From: Parasponia andersonii
Taxonomy: Eukaryota; Streptophyta; Magnoliopsida; Rosales; Cannabaceae
Direction of reading: 5' to 3'
Assembly (NCBI GenBank): GCA_002914805.1
Contig: JXTB01000596.1
Location: 85,061 to 149,060 of the forward strand
Length of the DNA: 64,000 bases
Shown: positions 47,363 through 60,650 of the stretch, one piece after another
How the letters are laid out: each line of letters begins with the position of its first letter
Position numbering within the stretch: the stretch's first letter is position 1
Notes under the pieces: model-generated
Seen by the model: the letters and a program-made list of their open reading frames with translations, nothing else
The model's database searches: none
Told to the model about the DNA's origin: nothing
Translations under genes and position numbers: made by a program

Positions 47363-48791
47363 ATGGCGGGTGGGAGGGTCTATGGAGGAGGCAATGGATC
47401 TTCGAGTCTCGGTGTTTTGCTTCAGAATCAAAGGGGTTCTTCTGGTTCAGAGCCTCTTGATTCTCTTTTCTTTTCTGGGTCTTGTAATTCCTCCACTTCT
47501 TCCTCTTTTCTCGGTGAAATTTCTCTGTCTGATCGTATTTTTCCTGTTCTGGTTCTGGTTTTCTTGAACGGGTTTATTCCTTTTGATTGGTTTCCTCTGA
47601 AATATGTTTACTTTCATTGTTTCATTCAATTTTGTATTACTCTGCTTTCATTTTGGTTATGGTTGTGTCAAAAATAACGTCTTTTGAAAAACTTGTAACA
47701 TGGAAAATAGTACTGTATCATTAAGGACAGTCAATGTTTTGCTTTAGAACTTAACCAAATTTCACCATTTCTTGACCATATTTAGGAACTGTTTATTGAG
47801 TTTTCTCTTCAATGAACTTCAGGTTCAAGATCCATGATGAGCTTCGAAGATGTTCGTGGCGAAAATGGATCGAAAAAGTCGTTTTTCCGGTCATTCGGGT
47901 CGGACGAAATCGGGCTGGATGATGACTTGGATGAGTATTTCCATCAACCCGGGAAGAAGAGGAGGCTCACTGTGGACCAAGTTCAGTTTCTCGAGAAAAG
48001 TTTCGAGGTCGAGAACAAGCTTGAACCAGAAAGGAAAGTCCAACTCGCAAAGGACCTCGGCTTGCAGCCTAGGCAGGTAGCAATATGGTTTCAGAACCGC
48101 CGAGCGAGGTGGAAGACAAAGCAGATGGAGAAAGATTACGATGTTCTTCAAGCTAGCTATAACAGCCTTAAGGCTGACTATGAGAGCCTCCGTAAGGAGA
48201 CTGATAAGCTCAAAGCTGAGGTAATAGCCTTAAACAAGCCAAAAATTCAGTACCCTTTTGCGAGTTTGATGTAGTTTTGTACTTAAACTTATTTAGTAAT
48301 TCATATGTGTTTGGATTCTCTTTTATCAGGTTCTTGTTCTCTCAGACGAGTTGCTCAAAAGAGAGAGAGATAGGGAAAATAGCTCTGAACTATCTGATAA
48401 TTCGAACAAATTGTCTGAAGAATTAGCGGAAAAACCAATTGCAGAATCAGCTTCAGAAGGTGAGGTATCAAAAGTTTCGACTGTGGTGTGTCTTCAGGAA
48501 GATATTAGCTCAGTTAAGAGTGACATATTCGATTCGGATAGCCCACGTCTCACTGATGGGGTTCGCTCAAATCCGCTTATGGAGCCTGGGGATTCTTCAT
48601 ATGCATTTGAAGCTGATCATCAGTCTGACCTCTCCCAGGATGAAGAAGATAACTTGATCAGCAGGAGCTTCCTGCCTTCTGGTTACATCTTCCCAAAGCT
48701 GGAAGATGTCGATTACTCCGACCCGCCGGAAAGTTCATGCAATTTTGAATACCCTGTTGAGGACCATGCCTTTTGGTCCTGGTCTTACTAA
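47363..48791 (+). CDS. HAT5: HD-Zip class I transcription factor, HAT5/ATHB-1-like
   Basis: Three exons (47363-47513, 47823-48220, 48330-48791) with GT-AG junctions encode about 336 residues. The start [11 protein letters not shown] is typical of dicot HAT5 proteins. After an acidic patch ([18 protein letters not shown]) comes the homeodomain, about residues 94-150, with helix 3 [13 protein letters not shown], which contacts DNA. It continues without a gap into a leucine zipper with heptad positions M152, L159, L166, L173, L180 and L187; exon 2 ends just before the last of these. The C-terminal half is Ser/Asp/Glu-rich, as in an activation domain, and ends in the aromatic motif AFWSWSY, a TATA-factor-binding-type AHA motif in this class. 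HD-Zip I factors bind CAAT(A/T)ATTG sites as dimers in the nucleus; ATHB1 acts in growth and leaf development. The upstream ORF at 47173-47253 suggests translational control. Confidence 0.93.
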
Positions 48792-50036
48792 GTTTTTTAC
48801 CTTTTGGTAAATATTTGTCTCTGTCATTTAATTTCTGGGTTTTATCTATCTTGTTTAATAAGCATGTTAATAGTTATATATATATATATATACACCAATA
48901 AATTTTATCAATGGCAAACTGATCTTAATATGGGGTGAGTTTTGGTTTACATAGACAAAGACGGTGGTTTTTGCCCCATTCTGTAATCCTGTTTGTTTTT
49001 ATTTCTTTTCATGGGGTTTTTCTCTGCGGCATTTAAATGAAACTTGTTATTTTGTTGGTTGGCAATGCATTAAATAAGAATGTCACTGTTCCATTTTCAA
49101 ATTATAATGTGAGTATGTGGGGGAAAAAACAAAAGAAGAAAATTCAGCAAGAGTTTCAAAGAGTTCCATGTAAAGTCGCTGCCAAAAAATAAAATAAAAA
49201 GATAAAAACTGCAAAAAAAACATAAGAGTAGTTAATTCGATTTTTTATATGGATTTTATTTTATCTTATTTTATTTATCTATTTAAATTTACGATGGTGT
49301 ACTCAAACAACATTCATGGAGTTATATAGGCTCCTATGTGGTTTATAAATCCTTTAGAAGGTGAATTGCTCGTATATCTCAACCAACGACATAGAAGAGG
49401 ACTCAAACTTAGGATGTGTACTAGTCGGACATCATACCATGGCTTGGCTATCTTGGGTTATTTCTTGAATTATGCCCACATGCAATGACCACTAAGCAGC
49501 TGCATATCTGGCCTGTCATTCAAGAACTTTTGCTAGACATTTGTATTCACAAGATCATAGTTGACTTTGGTATTGTACATGGTCTAAAAATCTTGTTATA
49601 CATTCAGTTTCTTTTGGAGATTATTAAAAGCATTAGCGTATTATGCTCTCTTTCTTTCTTGTTGTGGTGGTCAATTTCACGGTGAGTCAGCAAAAGTCAC
49701 TTTTTTTGAATTACTGTTCAAAAAGAGAGAATTTCTTTATTTGCCCCTCTACATAGCAGGCCATGGCCATTTTCTTTATTTGTTTCTTTCTTCTTTTTTC
49801 CCCTAAATGGGACTAAAAGTGGAAGCTATGAAAAGTGAAATCATGTAAATTTATATGAAGCATTCCTATTCTAACCTTTGTGATCCATAGACTTCTAACC
49901 TTTGTGATCCATAGATTGCTGAGAAGCATTGAATTTTGGCCAAAAAGCTTGTCAACCAAATTAAATGCGTAAGAATCACATCGAGGGACATTAACAAGAG
50001 CCCCACCCGAGAGACATAGCAAAATAATCGCCTTGA
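48792..50036. other. 3' UTR and flank of the HD-Zip gene
   Basis: The first 300 bp are probably 3' UTR. A 24-bp tandem pair with CTAACCTTTGTGATCCATAG sits at 49871-49918. No gene is recognised. Short open frames near 49485-49685 and 49813-50150 are unsupported. Confidence 0.4.
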
Positions 50037-50087
50037 AAAGATTACGATGTTCTTCAAGCTAGCTATAACAGCCTTAAGGCTGACTAT
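50037..50087 (+). pseudogene. 51-bp exact copy of HD-Zip exon 2
   Basis: AAAGATTACGATGTTCTTCA and the following bases up to GGCTGACTAT are identical to 48131-48181, the start of the leucine zipper of the gene 1.9 kb upstream. There are no substitutions, and flanking bases are unrelated. It is too short and out of context to be an exon. It looks like templated filler DNA from double-strand break repair. Confidence 0.85.
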
Positions 50088-51431
50088 CAACTTGACGACT
50101 TCAACCTTAGCCAAAAGGCTAAGAAGGCTATGTTGGAGAAGTGAACTCAAATTACGTTCTACATAGCTTTGATAAGTTTATCATTAACTCATGACCTCAA
50201 TATTCTTATTTATGCCATTTATTTACTAAAAATATGTGTAATTTTCTAATACATACTAAGTAACGTAGTGCAATGCTTTGTTGGGACTCACTAATTTGTT
50301 CCAACTCAGATGGGTTTATTGAAAAGAAAAAGAGAAAAAAATATCTGGCTTTTTTAGGAAATTAGGAGGGAAATTCCTCCATATTCTAACTTTATATTTT
50401 CCCATAATTGTTCTGCTCATTTATTGAGAAAGAATGACCAATCTGGGCAACTTCATTTGAAAATTTACAAAAAGAAACAAGGAAATGCTAATGGTTCTGT
50501 TTATTTTTTTAAACCAACTTTTGGAGCTATCTGAATTTCAAGTATTTTAGTATGCTTTACTTGGTCAAAATGGTTTGCTTCCTTGCTTTCCCTTTGTATT
50601 TGATTAAAATGGTATCTTTGTGTGCTATCAAATTTTATAGAAAAGCATTCCGTAATTTCTTCTCATTTCTCTTTCGCGCGTGCCATAAGCTCGTTTTCAT
50701 TCTCAGAGATGGACAAAGTCTGACCACTAATTAGGAATTTTTTTTTCCCACGAAGTACTTATCATAGTACTATTGCATTAAATATAAGAAATATAACCAC
50801 TAATAAAGTATAGTTATCCCCCAATTAACTCTTCAATTTTCAAATTTAATTCAAAATCAAACAAGTGACTTGGCATTTGTTTTGATTCCAAAAGTAAATA
50901 GCTACCTTAGTTGATTCCTCGCTTATTCAACTTGTAAACAAATGATAGTTTCAAATGTAATTTGGTAATAATCATATTAGTAGCGGCTATCATTATTGAT
51001 ATTTTTTTACCACTTCTAAACGTTGAAGGGAGCTCGTTTTGACCAACCACATGCTACCGTGTAAAATTACCACTTATCATTGTATACGTTCGACATTTGC
51101 ATAAGAGTATATAATTATTTAAAATTAATTATTATGACATTACTAATTGATGCTTATAAATTTAACTCAAATTAATCTTAATTTGCTACTCACTTGTAAA
51201 CAAATTAATTTCCAAATATAGTAAGCTAAAGCAGGATCTACGGTCCATACAAGCTTTTAGTAAACCATATACGAGTTCTTTTTTTTCTTTTTCTTTTTTT
51301 TTTTTAAATTAACAATATACGCATAAATATATAAATACATTACACTAGCATAGAAGAACTAGGAGCTCTTTCCACAGTATGTTTATTTTTGTCAGAATGT
51401 CAACTTTTTTTTTTCTTCTAAAAGTGTGACT
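50088..51431. other. AT-rich intergenic DNA
   Basis: No coding or RNA feature is recognised. There are homopolymer T/A runs near 51280-51305 and 51401-51416. Confidence 0.4.
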
Positions 51432-52090
51432 TATCTCATGACCTTAGTATTAAACTAGACAATCGTACGGCATTTAGCACAATTTGTCGCACTAAGTTAG
51501 CCTACCAACACTCAAGAAAGAGACCTAAAGTAAGCTATGAGATAAAGTGACAAAGGATAAGAGAGTTTGAGTGAATGAAAACTTTATATTACTCTTAGAA
51601 TGCTTACGATTTTCAAAAATGGGATTTGTGTACAAATGAACTTAAGGGGTACTATATATAAGCAAAGTCTAAATTAACCAAGGGTTATGATCGTGTCAAG
51701 TGGTATGATCTTACAAAGAGTCTAGAATCTTCCCAAATAAATTAGTAATATCTACAAAGATACTTACACGGAGAAATATAGAACAAGTATGACCTAGATC
51801 CTTTTAGGAAGTTCATCCACCATTTTGCCTCTCCCAAGTCATTTTAAGAGCTTCTAAGACCGTCCAATCTATCTAACATCATCCGGTCTTGTCTAGAATT
51901 TTCTAAGACTTAGTAGTACCATCTAGAGTCTTCTAACATGACCAAAATCTCTCTTGATTATTCTAGAAGTGTCCACCACCTTCTAGGGTCTTCCCCTTTA
52001 TCTCCTTGGGTGAGCAGTATATATAGAGGATCTTAGGGCCATGGGCAGCGACATTTAGATTTTAGGAAGCCAAATAAGCGGAGCGTAATA
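51432..52090 (-). repeat. 3' LTR of fossil 3
   Basis: Direct repeat of 56774-57417, sharing ACTAGACAATCGT, CTAACATCATCCGG-like and AGCAGTATATATAGAG blocks. The last is a likely TATA region. Confidence 0.8.
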
Positions 52091-52233
52091 CCCTCCCTCA
52101 CTCAAGTTCGCGATACCTTCGTCGAACCATCAACCTTGAACCACTCGATATGGTCTTTGAATCGCCATAAGGCATCTTCATGCTCCCAGCTAGCCTTGGT
52201 TTTGAGCAAATTCTTCCATTTCACTAGGCATTC

Positions 52234-55200
52234 TCAATAATTAGGCACACCACATTGGCGGATCATGCGATCAGCCAGAATACACTCCACCTCTTTATCA
52301 AAAGAGGTTACTACTGCAGTAGGAGCCTTTTTGGACTCGTCTCTTAAAGGGTCTCCCTTGTCTCTATGGTAGGGTTTTAGCATGCTAATATGGAAGACAA
52401 TGAAAATTTTTAACTTGGCAGGGATTTGAAGCTTATAGGAGACCTTACCCACATGCTTGAGTACGGGAAATGGACCCTCGTACTTACGCACTAATTCTTT
52501 ATGCACCTTTCTCAAGATTTTGAATTGTTGGAGCAACAACTTAACAAGGACTAAATCCTCCTTTTGGTACTCAACATGCCTCCTCCTTTTGTTGGCCTAT
52601 TTTTTTATTCTTTTGGAAGCTTTGTTCAAGTAGGCTCTAGCCAACTCTGCTTGCTCATGCCATGCCTTAGTAAATTTGAATGCTGTAGGATATTTCCCAC
52701 CGTAACTTATTACTAAGGCATGTGGAGTCATAAGTTGTTGTCCCATGACTATTTTAAAGGGACTTTTGCTTGTAAACTTGCTCCTCTCGAGGTTAAAAGA
52801 GAATTGAGCTACATTAAGTAATTTTACCCAGTCTTTTTAGTTGGCACTCATAAAGTGCCTCAAGTATAACTCTAATAAGGCATTCACTCTTTCCGTCTAG
52901 CCATTACTTTAGGGGTGAAAACTGGTAGAAAAGTTCAAGTCTGAGCCCATCAACTTGAACAGTTTCGTCCAAAATCATCCAGTGAATCGAAGGTCACAGT
53001 CACTTACAATGTTCGATGGAACTCCCTAGAGCTTTACAACATACTTCATAAAGAGTCACGCAGTCTCGTCGGCAGGATAATCGGGTGAAGTGAGTATGAA
53101 GGTGGTATACTTACTAAAGCAATCAACTACCACTATAACACTGCCAAAACCTTCCAACTTGAGCAGACTAGTGGTAAAATTCATAGAGACACTCTCTCAC
53201 GGCCTCTTAGGAATAGGGAGAGATTCTAACGATCCACTCGGTGATTGTTATTCTACCTTATCTTGTTGGAACACAAGATAAGTTCACACATAGACCTCGA
53301 TATCATCCCTCAGTTGAGGCTAATAGTAGATAGCTTTGATAAAAGCAATAGTGCATTTCTGACCTGGATGACCAACACACAAAGAATCGTGGTACTCTTT
53401 AATAAGCTCTCTCCTTAAGTTTCCCCATTTAGGCATATAGATTCAATTGCCTTTGGCGTAGAGAAGTCTGTTGCTTAGTCAAAATCGTCTCATCTTTCCT
53501 TCCTTCATTAGGGACAGCAGGATCTTTGCAAGAACATCGTGTTTTATCCCTTCCTTGATTTTCTCCATCAAAGTGCTATCGGACCTGCTTAAGAGAGCCA
53601 GCTTCGCCTTTCTACTTAGGGCATCTGCCACCACATTAGCATTCTCAGGCTTGTATTCAAGCCTATAGTCGAATTCTGGCAAGAATTCTTGCCACCAAAC
53701 TTGCTTAGAACTCAACTTTTTCTTAGTTTGAAAGTAGCTTGTGGCTACGTTGCCGATCATGATTGTAAAGTGAGTGCCCAATAAGTAGTGTCGCCATACC
53801 CTTAGGCAATGGATAATGTCAGTCATCTCTTTTTCTTGCACTATGTAGTATCTCTCGGTGTCATTGAGCTTGTGGCTTTCATAAGCAATAGGACACCCTT
53901 CTTGCATTAGTACTTTACCAATAGCAAAATCAGAGGCATCCGTGTGAAGCTCATATACCTTAGAGTGGTCAGGCAAACTGAGAATCGGCTCATCACTTAC
54001 CGTCCTCTTCAAATCTTCGAGTAAGACTTGACACTCAGGTGTCTACTCTCAAGACTTGTTCTTCTTGAGCAGGTTAGTAAATGGCGCTGCTCTGCTGAGT
54101 AGGACTCAATGAATCGCCTATAGTAGTTTATAAGTCCGAGAAAAGATCTCAGCTCTGGCACCTTAGTAGGAGGTTCCTACTCTTGGATAACTTGCACTTT
54201 GGCTTCATCTATTATAAGTTTCTCATATTTTATCATATGCCCTAGGAATATCACTTCCTCTTAGGCGAAAGAGCACGTCTACTTCTTGATGAATTGTTGA
54301 TTCTCCATCAAGACCTCGAACATCTTTCTCAAATGTTCTAAGTGCTCTTCCATAGTCTTGCTATAGATAACTATATCATCAAGGTAGACTACCACGAACC
54401 GATCAAGATAGGGATAGAATAACTTATTCATAAGGGTACAAAAGGTAGCAGGTGCATTGGTAAGACCAAATGATATGACTGAGAACTCGTAAGCACCATA
54501 CCTTATCACGCACGTGGTCTTGGGCTCATCTCCCTCTGCTATGCGCACTTGGTAGTACCCCGAGCACAGATCAAGCTTTGAGAACTATCTTGCATTCCTA
54601 AGTTGATTGAACAAGTTGGCAATAAGTGGGATGAGGTATTTTTTCTTCATCATTACCTTATTAAGAGCCTGGTAATCAATGCACACCCTTAGTGAGCTAT
54701 CTTTCTTCTTTTAGAACAACACCAGGGCACCGAAAAGAGCTTTAGAAGGCCTGATGAATCTCGCATCAACTAACTCCTTTAGTTATTTTCGGAGTTTTGC
54801 TAACTCCAGAAGGGCCATTCAATAAGGACTCATCGCAGGTGGCATTGTCGTTGGCTCAAACTCGATTTTATGATCCACCTCTCTCGTAGGTGGAAGTTTC
54901 TTGGCTTAGGCGTCCGATATCATATCTTAGAATTCATCCAAGACAGCTTGCACCTCTATGGGCAAGTCATCTTGAGGTTTCAACTCTTCATCATCGTGCT
55001 CCTTTAGGATAGCCAAGTAACTCTCCTCCTCCCTACTCAAGCTTTTCTTATATTGAAGTACAAAGAGTACTTTGTTTCTCGCTTTTGTGGACTACTCCAT
55101 TAGTACTACACAAGCCTTTTACTATCTATAATGCATATAGAGTTGGCAAAATGAACTGGAAATGCCTGCACTGCATCAAGGCACTCCAAACTAAGCACCA

Positions 55201-56600
55201 TTTCAAATTCGTCCATTAGTACCACTAATAAGTCAAGTTGGTCAGCCCATGCATCTAGGCTAGCCTTGACATCAAGAGCAACCCAATGAATAGGGTGTGT
55301 TGCTGAATTTATTACCTTAAGGAAGTCTCCTCTATTGGACACCGAAAAGCCTAACCACCTAGCTTCCTCAACAGAGACGAAGCTGTGGGATACACCCGTG
55401 CCAACTAATGCTTTAGTGGTCTTGCCATTGATTACTGCATCCACAAAGAGTAAGCCCTTAGCTTGTAACTTAGGGGCCAATTACAAGGCATTAAAGAATT
55501 GCAAGGAACCAACACGTGCACCGCTATCTTCTTTATCACCTCCTTCTTGGCTTGGCTCAGAGGTGATTAAGATGTTGAGAGCTTTTTTTTTGGAACACTT
55601 GCATGCCCAATATGGCCCATCACAACGGAAGTACTTGACTCTTGGCTTGGAGAAGTCACAGTCTTCCTTCTCTTTGTCCTTGTCTTTGTGCTTATAGGAG
55701 GAACTATTTTTGTTCCATTTTCCTCTTTTTTTTGCTCTCCCCCACTCTTTGCTCTACCACCTTTCTTGTCTTTGGCCTTAGAATGGTCTTTGTTAGTAGA
55801 GTAATCAACAAGGCTCTTAGTTAAAGCAATAACATCAGACAAGTCCTGGACACCACGACGCTTGAGCTCTAACTAAGCCCAATTCTAAAAACCATCCATG
55901 AACAAGAAGATGGTATCTTTATTTGAAGTGTTAGGGACTTCGAGCAAGAGTGTGATAAACTCTTTGACGTAGTCTCTAACACTGCCAGATTATTTGAGGT
56001 GGCGAAGATGGCTTCTCACCTCCTCTTCGGCATTCTAGAGGAAGAATTATCTCTTAAGCTCTTTCTTGAAGTTATCGAAGGTGGCTATGGTGCACACCCC
56101 TCGTTGCATCTTCCCGTGTCTCCGTCTCCACTATAACATAGCGGCATCGGTTAGATACAAGGCAACATTAAGAATTTTACCGGCGTCATCTGTCATACCG
56201 GCAACCTCAAAGTATTGCTCGAGTCTCTATAGGAAGTTCTCAACTTCCCGGTCATTTCAAGTACCATTAAAGGTCTTTAGTTTAGGCACCTCAACCTTCC
56301 TTGCCTTAACGGTTGTTGTAGTAGTCACCCTCGTGACCATCGCTTACTTGCACAAAGTAAGATTACCACACATCTCATCTATTCTAAGTAAAACATTAGT
56401 GAGTTTTCTTTGGAAGAGATTTCGTATCTTGGCAATCTTCGAATGAAGGGACTCAATCTCGTGCCTTAAGTCGGCTTCTAGCCCACCAAGTACATCTTTG
56501 ATGCCGCTGTAGATCTTCGCATCCTCAGCCTCCAAACTGTCGCAATAGCCATCTTGATCGTCTACTCGCTCGTCCAATGTTCTCAAGTTAGACTCTAGCC
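52234..56600 (-). pseudogene. gag-pol remnants of fossil 3
   Basis: Parts right to left: gag with a coiled-coil start (about 55850-56590); CCHC-type zinc knuckle (about 55580-55630, CDGPYWACKC); aspartic-protease-like domain (55106-55480); reverse transcriptase (54279-54548, VVYLDDIVIYSKTMEEH); RNase H (about 53690-54012, LHTDASDFAIG); integrase remnants (about 52560-53450); and integrase tail (52234-52539, KYEGPFPVLKHVGKVSYKLQ, then FDKEVECILADR). The last motif is typical of the link to a chromodomain, so the element belongs to the chromoviruses. Clade not assigned. Many breaks. Confidence 0.8.
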
Positions 56601-56773
56601 TCCAAGCTAGTCACCACATTCCACGACTTGCCACGGGTAGCACCTTTCTTCCCTTCATCACACCCACATTCAGAAATACCAACTTTAACGGAGTCGGGAG
56701 CTGTAGCTATGGTCTTCATATAGACAATAGAACTACCAAGATACAACGAGCAACCAAAGCTTTGAAACCACGC

Positions 56774-57417
56774 TATCACGACCCTATCCTCAACTAGACA
56801 ATCGTGCGACACTTAGTACAGTCCGTCGTACTAAGTCAGTCTACTAACACTCAAGAAGGGGACTTGGAGTAAACTGTAAGACAAAATGGTAAAAAATAAG
56901 AGAGTTTGAGTAAATGAAAACTTTGTATTACTTTTAGAATACTTATAACTCTCAAAATAAGACTTCTGTACGAATGAACCCAATGGATCCTTAGCCTAAA
57001 CTAACCAAGGGTTATAATCGTGCCAAGTGGCATGATCTTACAGAGAGTCTAAAATCTTCCCATATAAAATAGTAATATCTACAAAGATATTTATACAAAG
57101 AAGTCTAGAACAAGCATGGCCTAGATCTTTCTAGGAGGTTCACCTACTATCTTAGCTTTTCCAAGTTATTTTAGGAGCTTTTAGGACCGTCCCAATCCTT
57201 CTAGTATCATCCGGCCCTGTTTAGAGTATTCTAAAACTTAGTAGCTCCATTAAAGTCTTCTAGCATAGCCAAAATCTCTCTTAATCATTATAGAAATGTT
57301 TGCCATGTTTTAAGGTTTTCCTCCTATCCTCTTGAGTGAGCAGTATATATAGAGAATCTTACGATTATAGGACAACTATATTTAGATTTTAGAGAGCCAA
57401 ATAAGTGAAGCGTAACA
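56774..57417 (-). repeat. 5' LTR of fossil 3
   Basis: Direct repeat of 51432-52090. On the coding strand it starts TGTTACGCTTC and lies next to the primer-binding-like site at about 56760-56771. Confidence 0.8.
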
Positions 57418-60400
57418 CTTAACTAATAACATTTATTTGTTACAAATTAAAAGAAAACATCTATTGTTACTCTCAGTACTTATAATAAAAAATATAGATT
57501 ATTTTTATTTTTTCACGAAAAGCTCGATAATGCTTTCACGTCCTAATATAATTTTGTTTTTCCAACAAATTTAAAGGTAGTTCTATTCATATTATCAGTA
57601 ACATTCAACACCATATTTATATTAAATTCTTATTTCAAAAAATAATAATAAAACACACACCACGTTAATATTCATCCCAATCAATAAATTATTATTTGCA
57701 AAATAAAGGTCGATAAGAAACGGCCAGTGATGCTTCGCCAGGTACCCCATTCTGCTCGAATCACGAGTAACTTTATTTTGTCTTAGATTTGCTGCCGACC
57801 ATGTAAAAACCCTACAGTGTGGGGAATCGTACAGATGATCACCACGTGTACGGTTCCAGATGAAAGCGGAGACTAAAACGACTTAGCTGGCGTCGTCAAA
57901 CAAAGCATCGCAATCAAGACAGCGTCCAATCCACCAACACCAAGCAATGAAGCAAAACCCTCGTGGAATCCCCATCGTGCCTGGGACCCACACGACGTCG
58001 ACGTTTTCTACTACATGCCACATGATCTGCCATCTCATTGGTTGGTTTTTTTGGCTTTAAAAGTGCATTTATAAAGAAACAAAATCCCACACAATTTTAA
58101 GTATTTTTCTTTACAAAAAATATACAAAATCTCAAGTGAACAATATTCTATGCGGAACATTTTTTTTTCATACGCTTTGGTTAAAATATATGGAGCTTAT
58201 ACTTACCAATGATGCGTCCTTTTAATCATCAATCATCAATAACATTTTTTATGTTGTATGTAATGAATGAAATTTAATGAAAATATGATGTTTGGAAAAA
58301 ATATTCACTAACCTCCACCTTCCCCCCCCCCCCCCTCTTAAATGGACACACAATTGTCTTGATATAATCCATCTTTAGAACATCACCAAAGGCTTGTTAG
58401 GTATCATATTTGCCTTTTTTTTTTCTTTAAACAAAAATTAAATAACATATCGAGGTTTTCTCTAAATTTTGCTTAACAGAATCACCAGCACTCTTTTCGT
58501 TTAAATGAACATTACCAAAAAGAAAAAAGAATAAATAGCACCAAAACAAGCACAAAATGAAAATAAAAAGATTTACTAATTGCATGACCCGGACTTATGT
58601 CATAAAATAAGAAAATAAAAACACTTTTAATAGTAAAATCTTTGAATAGTAGGATTTTCATAAAATATATTTATAGACAATTTTACGTATCCCAATTTTT
58701 ATACTAAAATAATAATCATCATCTAATTAATATATTAATATTTACCATCTAATTAATATATTAACATTTACCGCAAATAAAATACATACTATACTCAAAT
58801 ATTATCCTATATTTATTAGTTGCCTACCTACTATTTTAGTTACGACATAATTTATCGTGTGGGTATATATATCCCCTATTTAATTATCAAGTACGCCTCC
58901 ATATATTACTAGTATGAGTTCTTTTCTCGATAGAATTTTATATAAATGGTGTTAAATTAGACGAAAAAAAAATATTTTGTGCTCAGCAAAACAATATTTA
59001 ACTAAAAGGTTTTTGTACTATATAGTGAGAGACAGAGAGCATGGATATCGGATAGGCAGGGATAGAAGGAGAGGGACGTACGTGTGGGGCTGATAGTGAA
59101 ATGGTGACAGCCGGAGCATGGCATCTGTCTGCGTTCTCCTATCTGGCGGATAATATTATGTCATGCTTTGGACACTTGTACCTTTCCCATTTACTTTTCT
59201 GTGGGACCACTTGACACGTGGTGCCTCTCTCTTCCGGTGGCCAAAGGAAATTGGGACTTTATTATAGTTTTAGTAATCTTGGATCTTTCTTTTACTAAAA
59301 AATTACTTTTGAAAAAAAAAAGAAAATGTTGGATCTTTCAGAAATATATTAATGAAATTAATAATTTTAGACCTCTCTTTCAAAGTCTTTTCCCCCCTTT
59401 TTTTTCAAAAAAAAAAAAAAAAAGTTTCGTCAATGGTTTTTGGTTACGTGCCATAAACTATCTTGATAGTATATAGTAAGCTTTTATTAACTAATGATAT
59501 TTAAGACGTGTGTAGTAAGATTGATGCGTCAAATAAGAGGAAAAGTCTTGATCAGAACTTCATCTTCATTCAATATTCTTATCAATTTTTTGATGCTGAG
59601 TAATATTTTTAATTTTATTAAACAGATTCATATTCAACATAATATAATTTTTTGTATCTTAGTAAGTTATTAACAATAAGAAAAAAAAAATCTCATTAGT
59701 TCATATTTCGTAAGTTCCTTTGACTGGCGACTCTTAATACGGACAAACTACAAAATGGCAAGTGATGAAAAAAGTTGATGATAACAAGCTATATACTTAT
59801 ATTAGGAATGAGCTTTTGTTGGTTTCAGTATTAATACGGGCACTTCATGTAATCATGGGCCCTTAAATATTTATTTGTCCAAATTTTATCTGCCCGATCA
59901 TTAATTTAACTTCTCAATTCTCATCCCTTTGACTAGCTATACAGGAGAAATAAAACAATCCAAATCTCCGTACCAAATTAAGATAACAATATTCAATACA
60001 TGATGTTTGCACTTTAGTTACCTTATTCGTACGGCATATGGCCATAAAAGTCTCCAAAATATACCTGGTTTAAATTTCCCTTAATATATAAACTTCGATA
60101 AGCAATGCTCGCTTCCCCCCCTCCCCAATTGGATTTAATAGCGAACCAATCACCAATTGAAAAGGGGGAAAAAAATAATTCATAATGAACCATTTTATTT
60201 TGGACCCAAATGAAAGTATTATTTTTTTGGTGGCTTGAAAGCTAAATGAAGCTTTCTTACTTATCTATCAATACACTTGATATGTACACATAGGAAATGC
60301 CTCAAATAATTTTTTAGTATCATCCTCATCTTCTTTGGCTTGGATCCCTTTGTCTTCCTTGTGAATTTAGCCATCAAAAATTTTTCTCACCATCATAATG

Positions 60401-60650
60401 ATTATTGTCAAGTATCCTGAAAGTAGAGGGTGGCCGAAGCCGACAAAGTCCAATTTCATCTTATGAGAGGGCCTTTCTTATGTTAATTGTGATTAAGAAG
60501 TAGATAATTATGCTGATAAGACTCCCGTTGCCTTCCAACATAAGGCTTTTCCCATTAGAAGATCGGCTGGAGAACTGCTTCATGCACCTACTTTGATGGG
60601 AAAAGCATATTAATAATAACATTGCATTTTTGGTTTTTTTTTTATCAAGA
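57418..60650. other. Intergenic DNA, nothing firm
   Basis: AT-rich DNA with a C-run (about 58323-58336) and homopolymer A/T runs. A less AT-rich patch at 57720-58040 contains an ACGT-core element (CCACGTGTACGG near 57842), and another at 59030-59240 contains GACACGTGG. These could be promoter-like but have no gene next to them in either direction. The open frame at 59168-59476 is low-complexity at its end and unsupported. Confidence 0.4.

Larger units (their letters stand above)
51432..57417 (-). mobile_element. Chromovirus-type Ty3/gypsy LTR fossil 3
   Basis: An element of about 6.0 kb reading right to left. Its LTRs of about 650 bp lie at 56774-57417 (5') and 51432-52090 (3'). The 3' LTR is preceded, on the coding strand, by the polypurine tract CTTGAGTGAGGGAGGG (52091-52106). 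The primer-binding region next to the 5' LTR reads TGGTTTCAAAGC. Parts: gag, zinc knuckle, protease, reverse transcriptase, RNase H, integrase, and a C-terminal end with chromodomain-like start. By eye the LTRs differ at about one site in six, which makes it the oldest of the three Ty3/gypsy copies. It has many breaks. The LTR ends are accurate to a few bases, and no target duplication was confirmed. Confidence 0.85.

Noticed and set aside
48221-48274. Extension of HD-Zip exon 2 to a stop in intron 2
   Set aside because: GAG|GTAATAGCC is a normal donor. Splicing to 48330 keeps the leucine heptads in phase and gives the family's C-terminus.
57720-58040. Less AT-rich patch with an ACGT-core element as a promoter
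   Set aside because: No coding exon follows on either strand within the window, so a promoter call is not supported.
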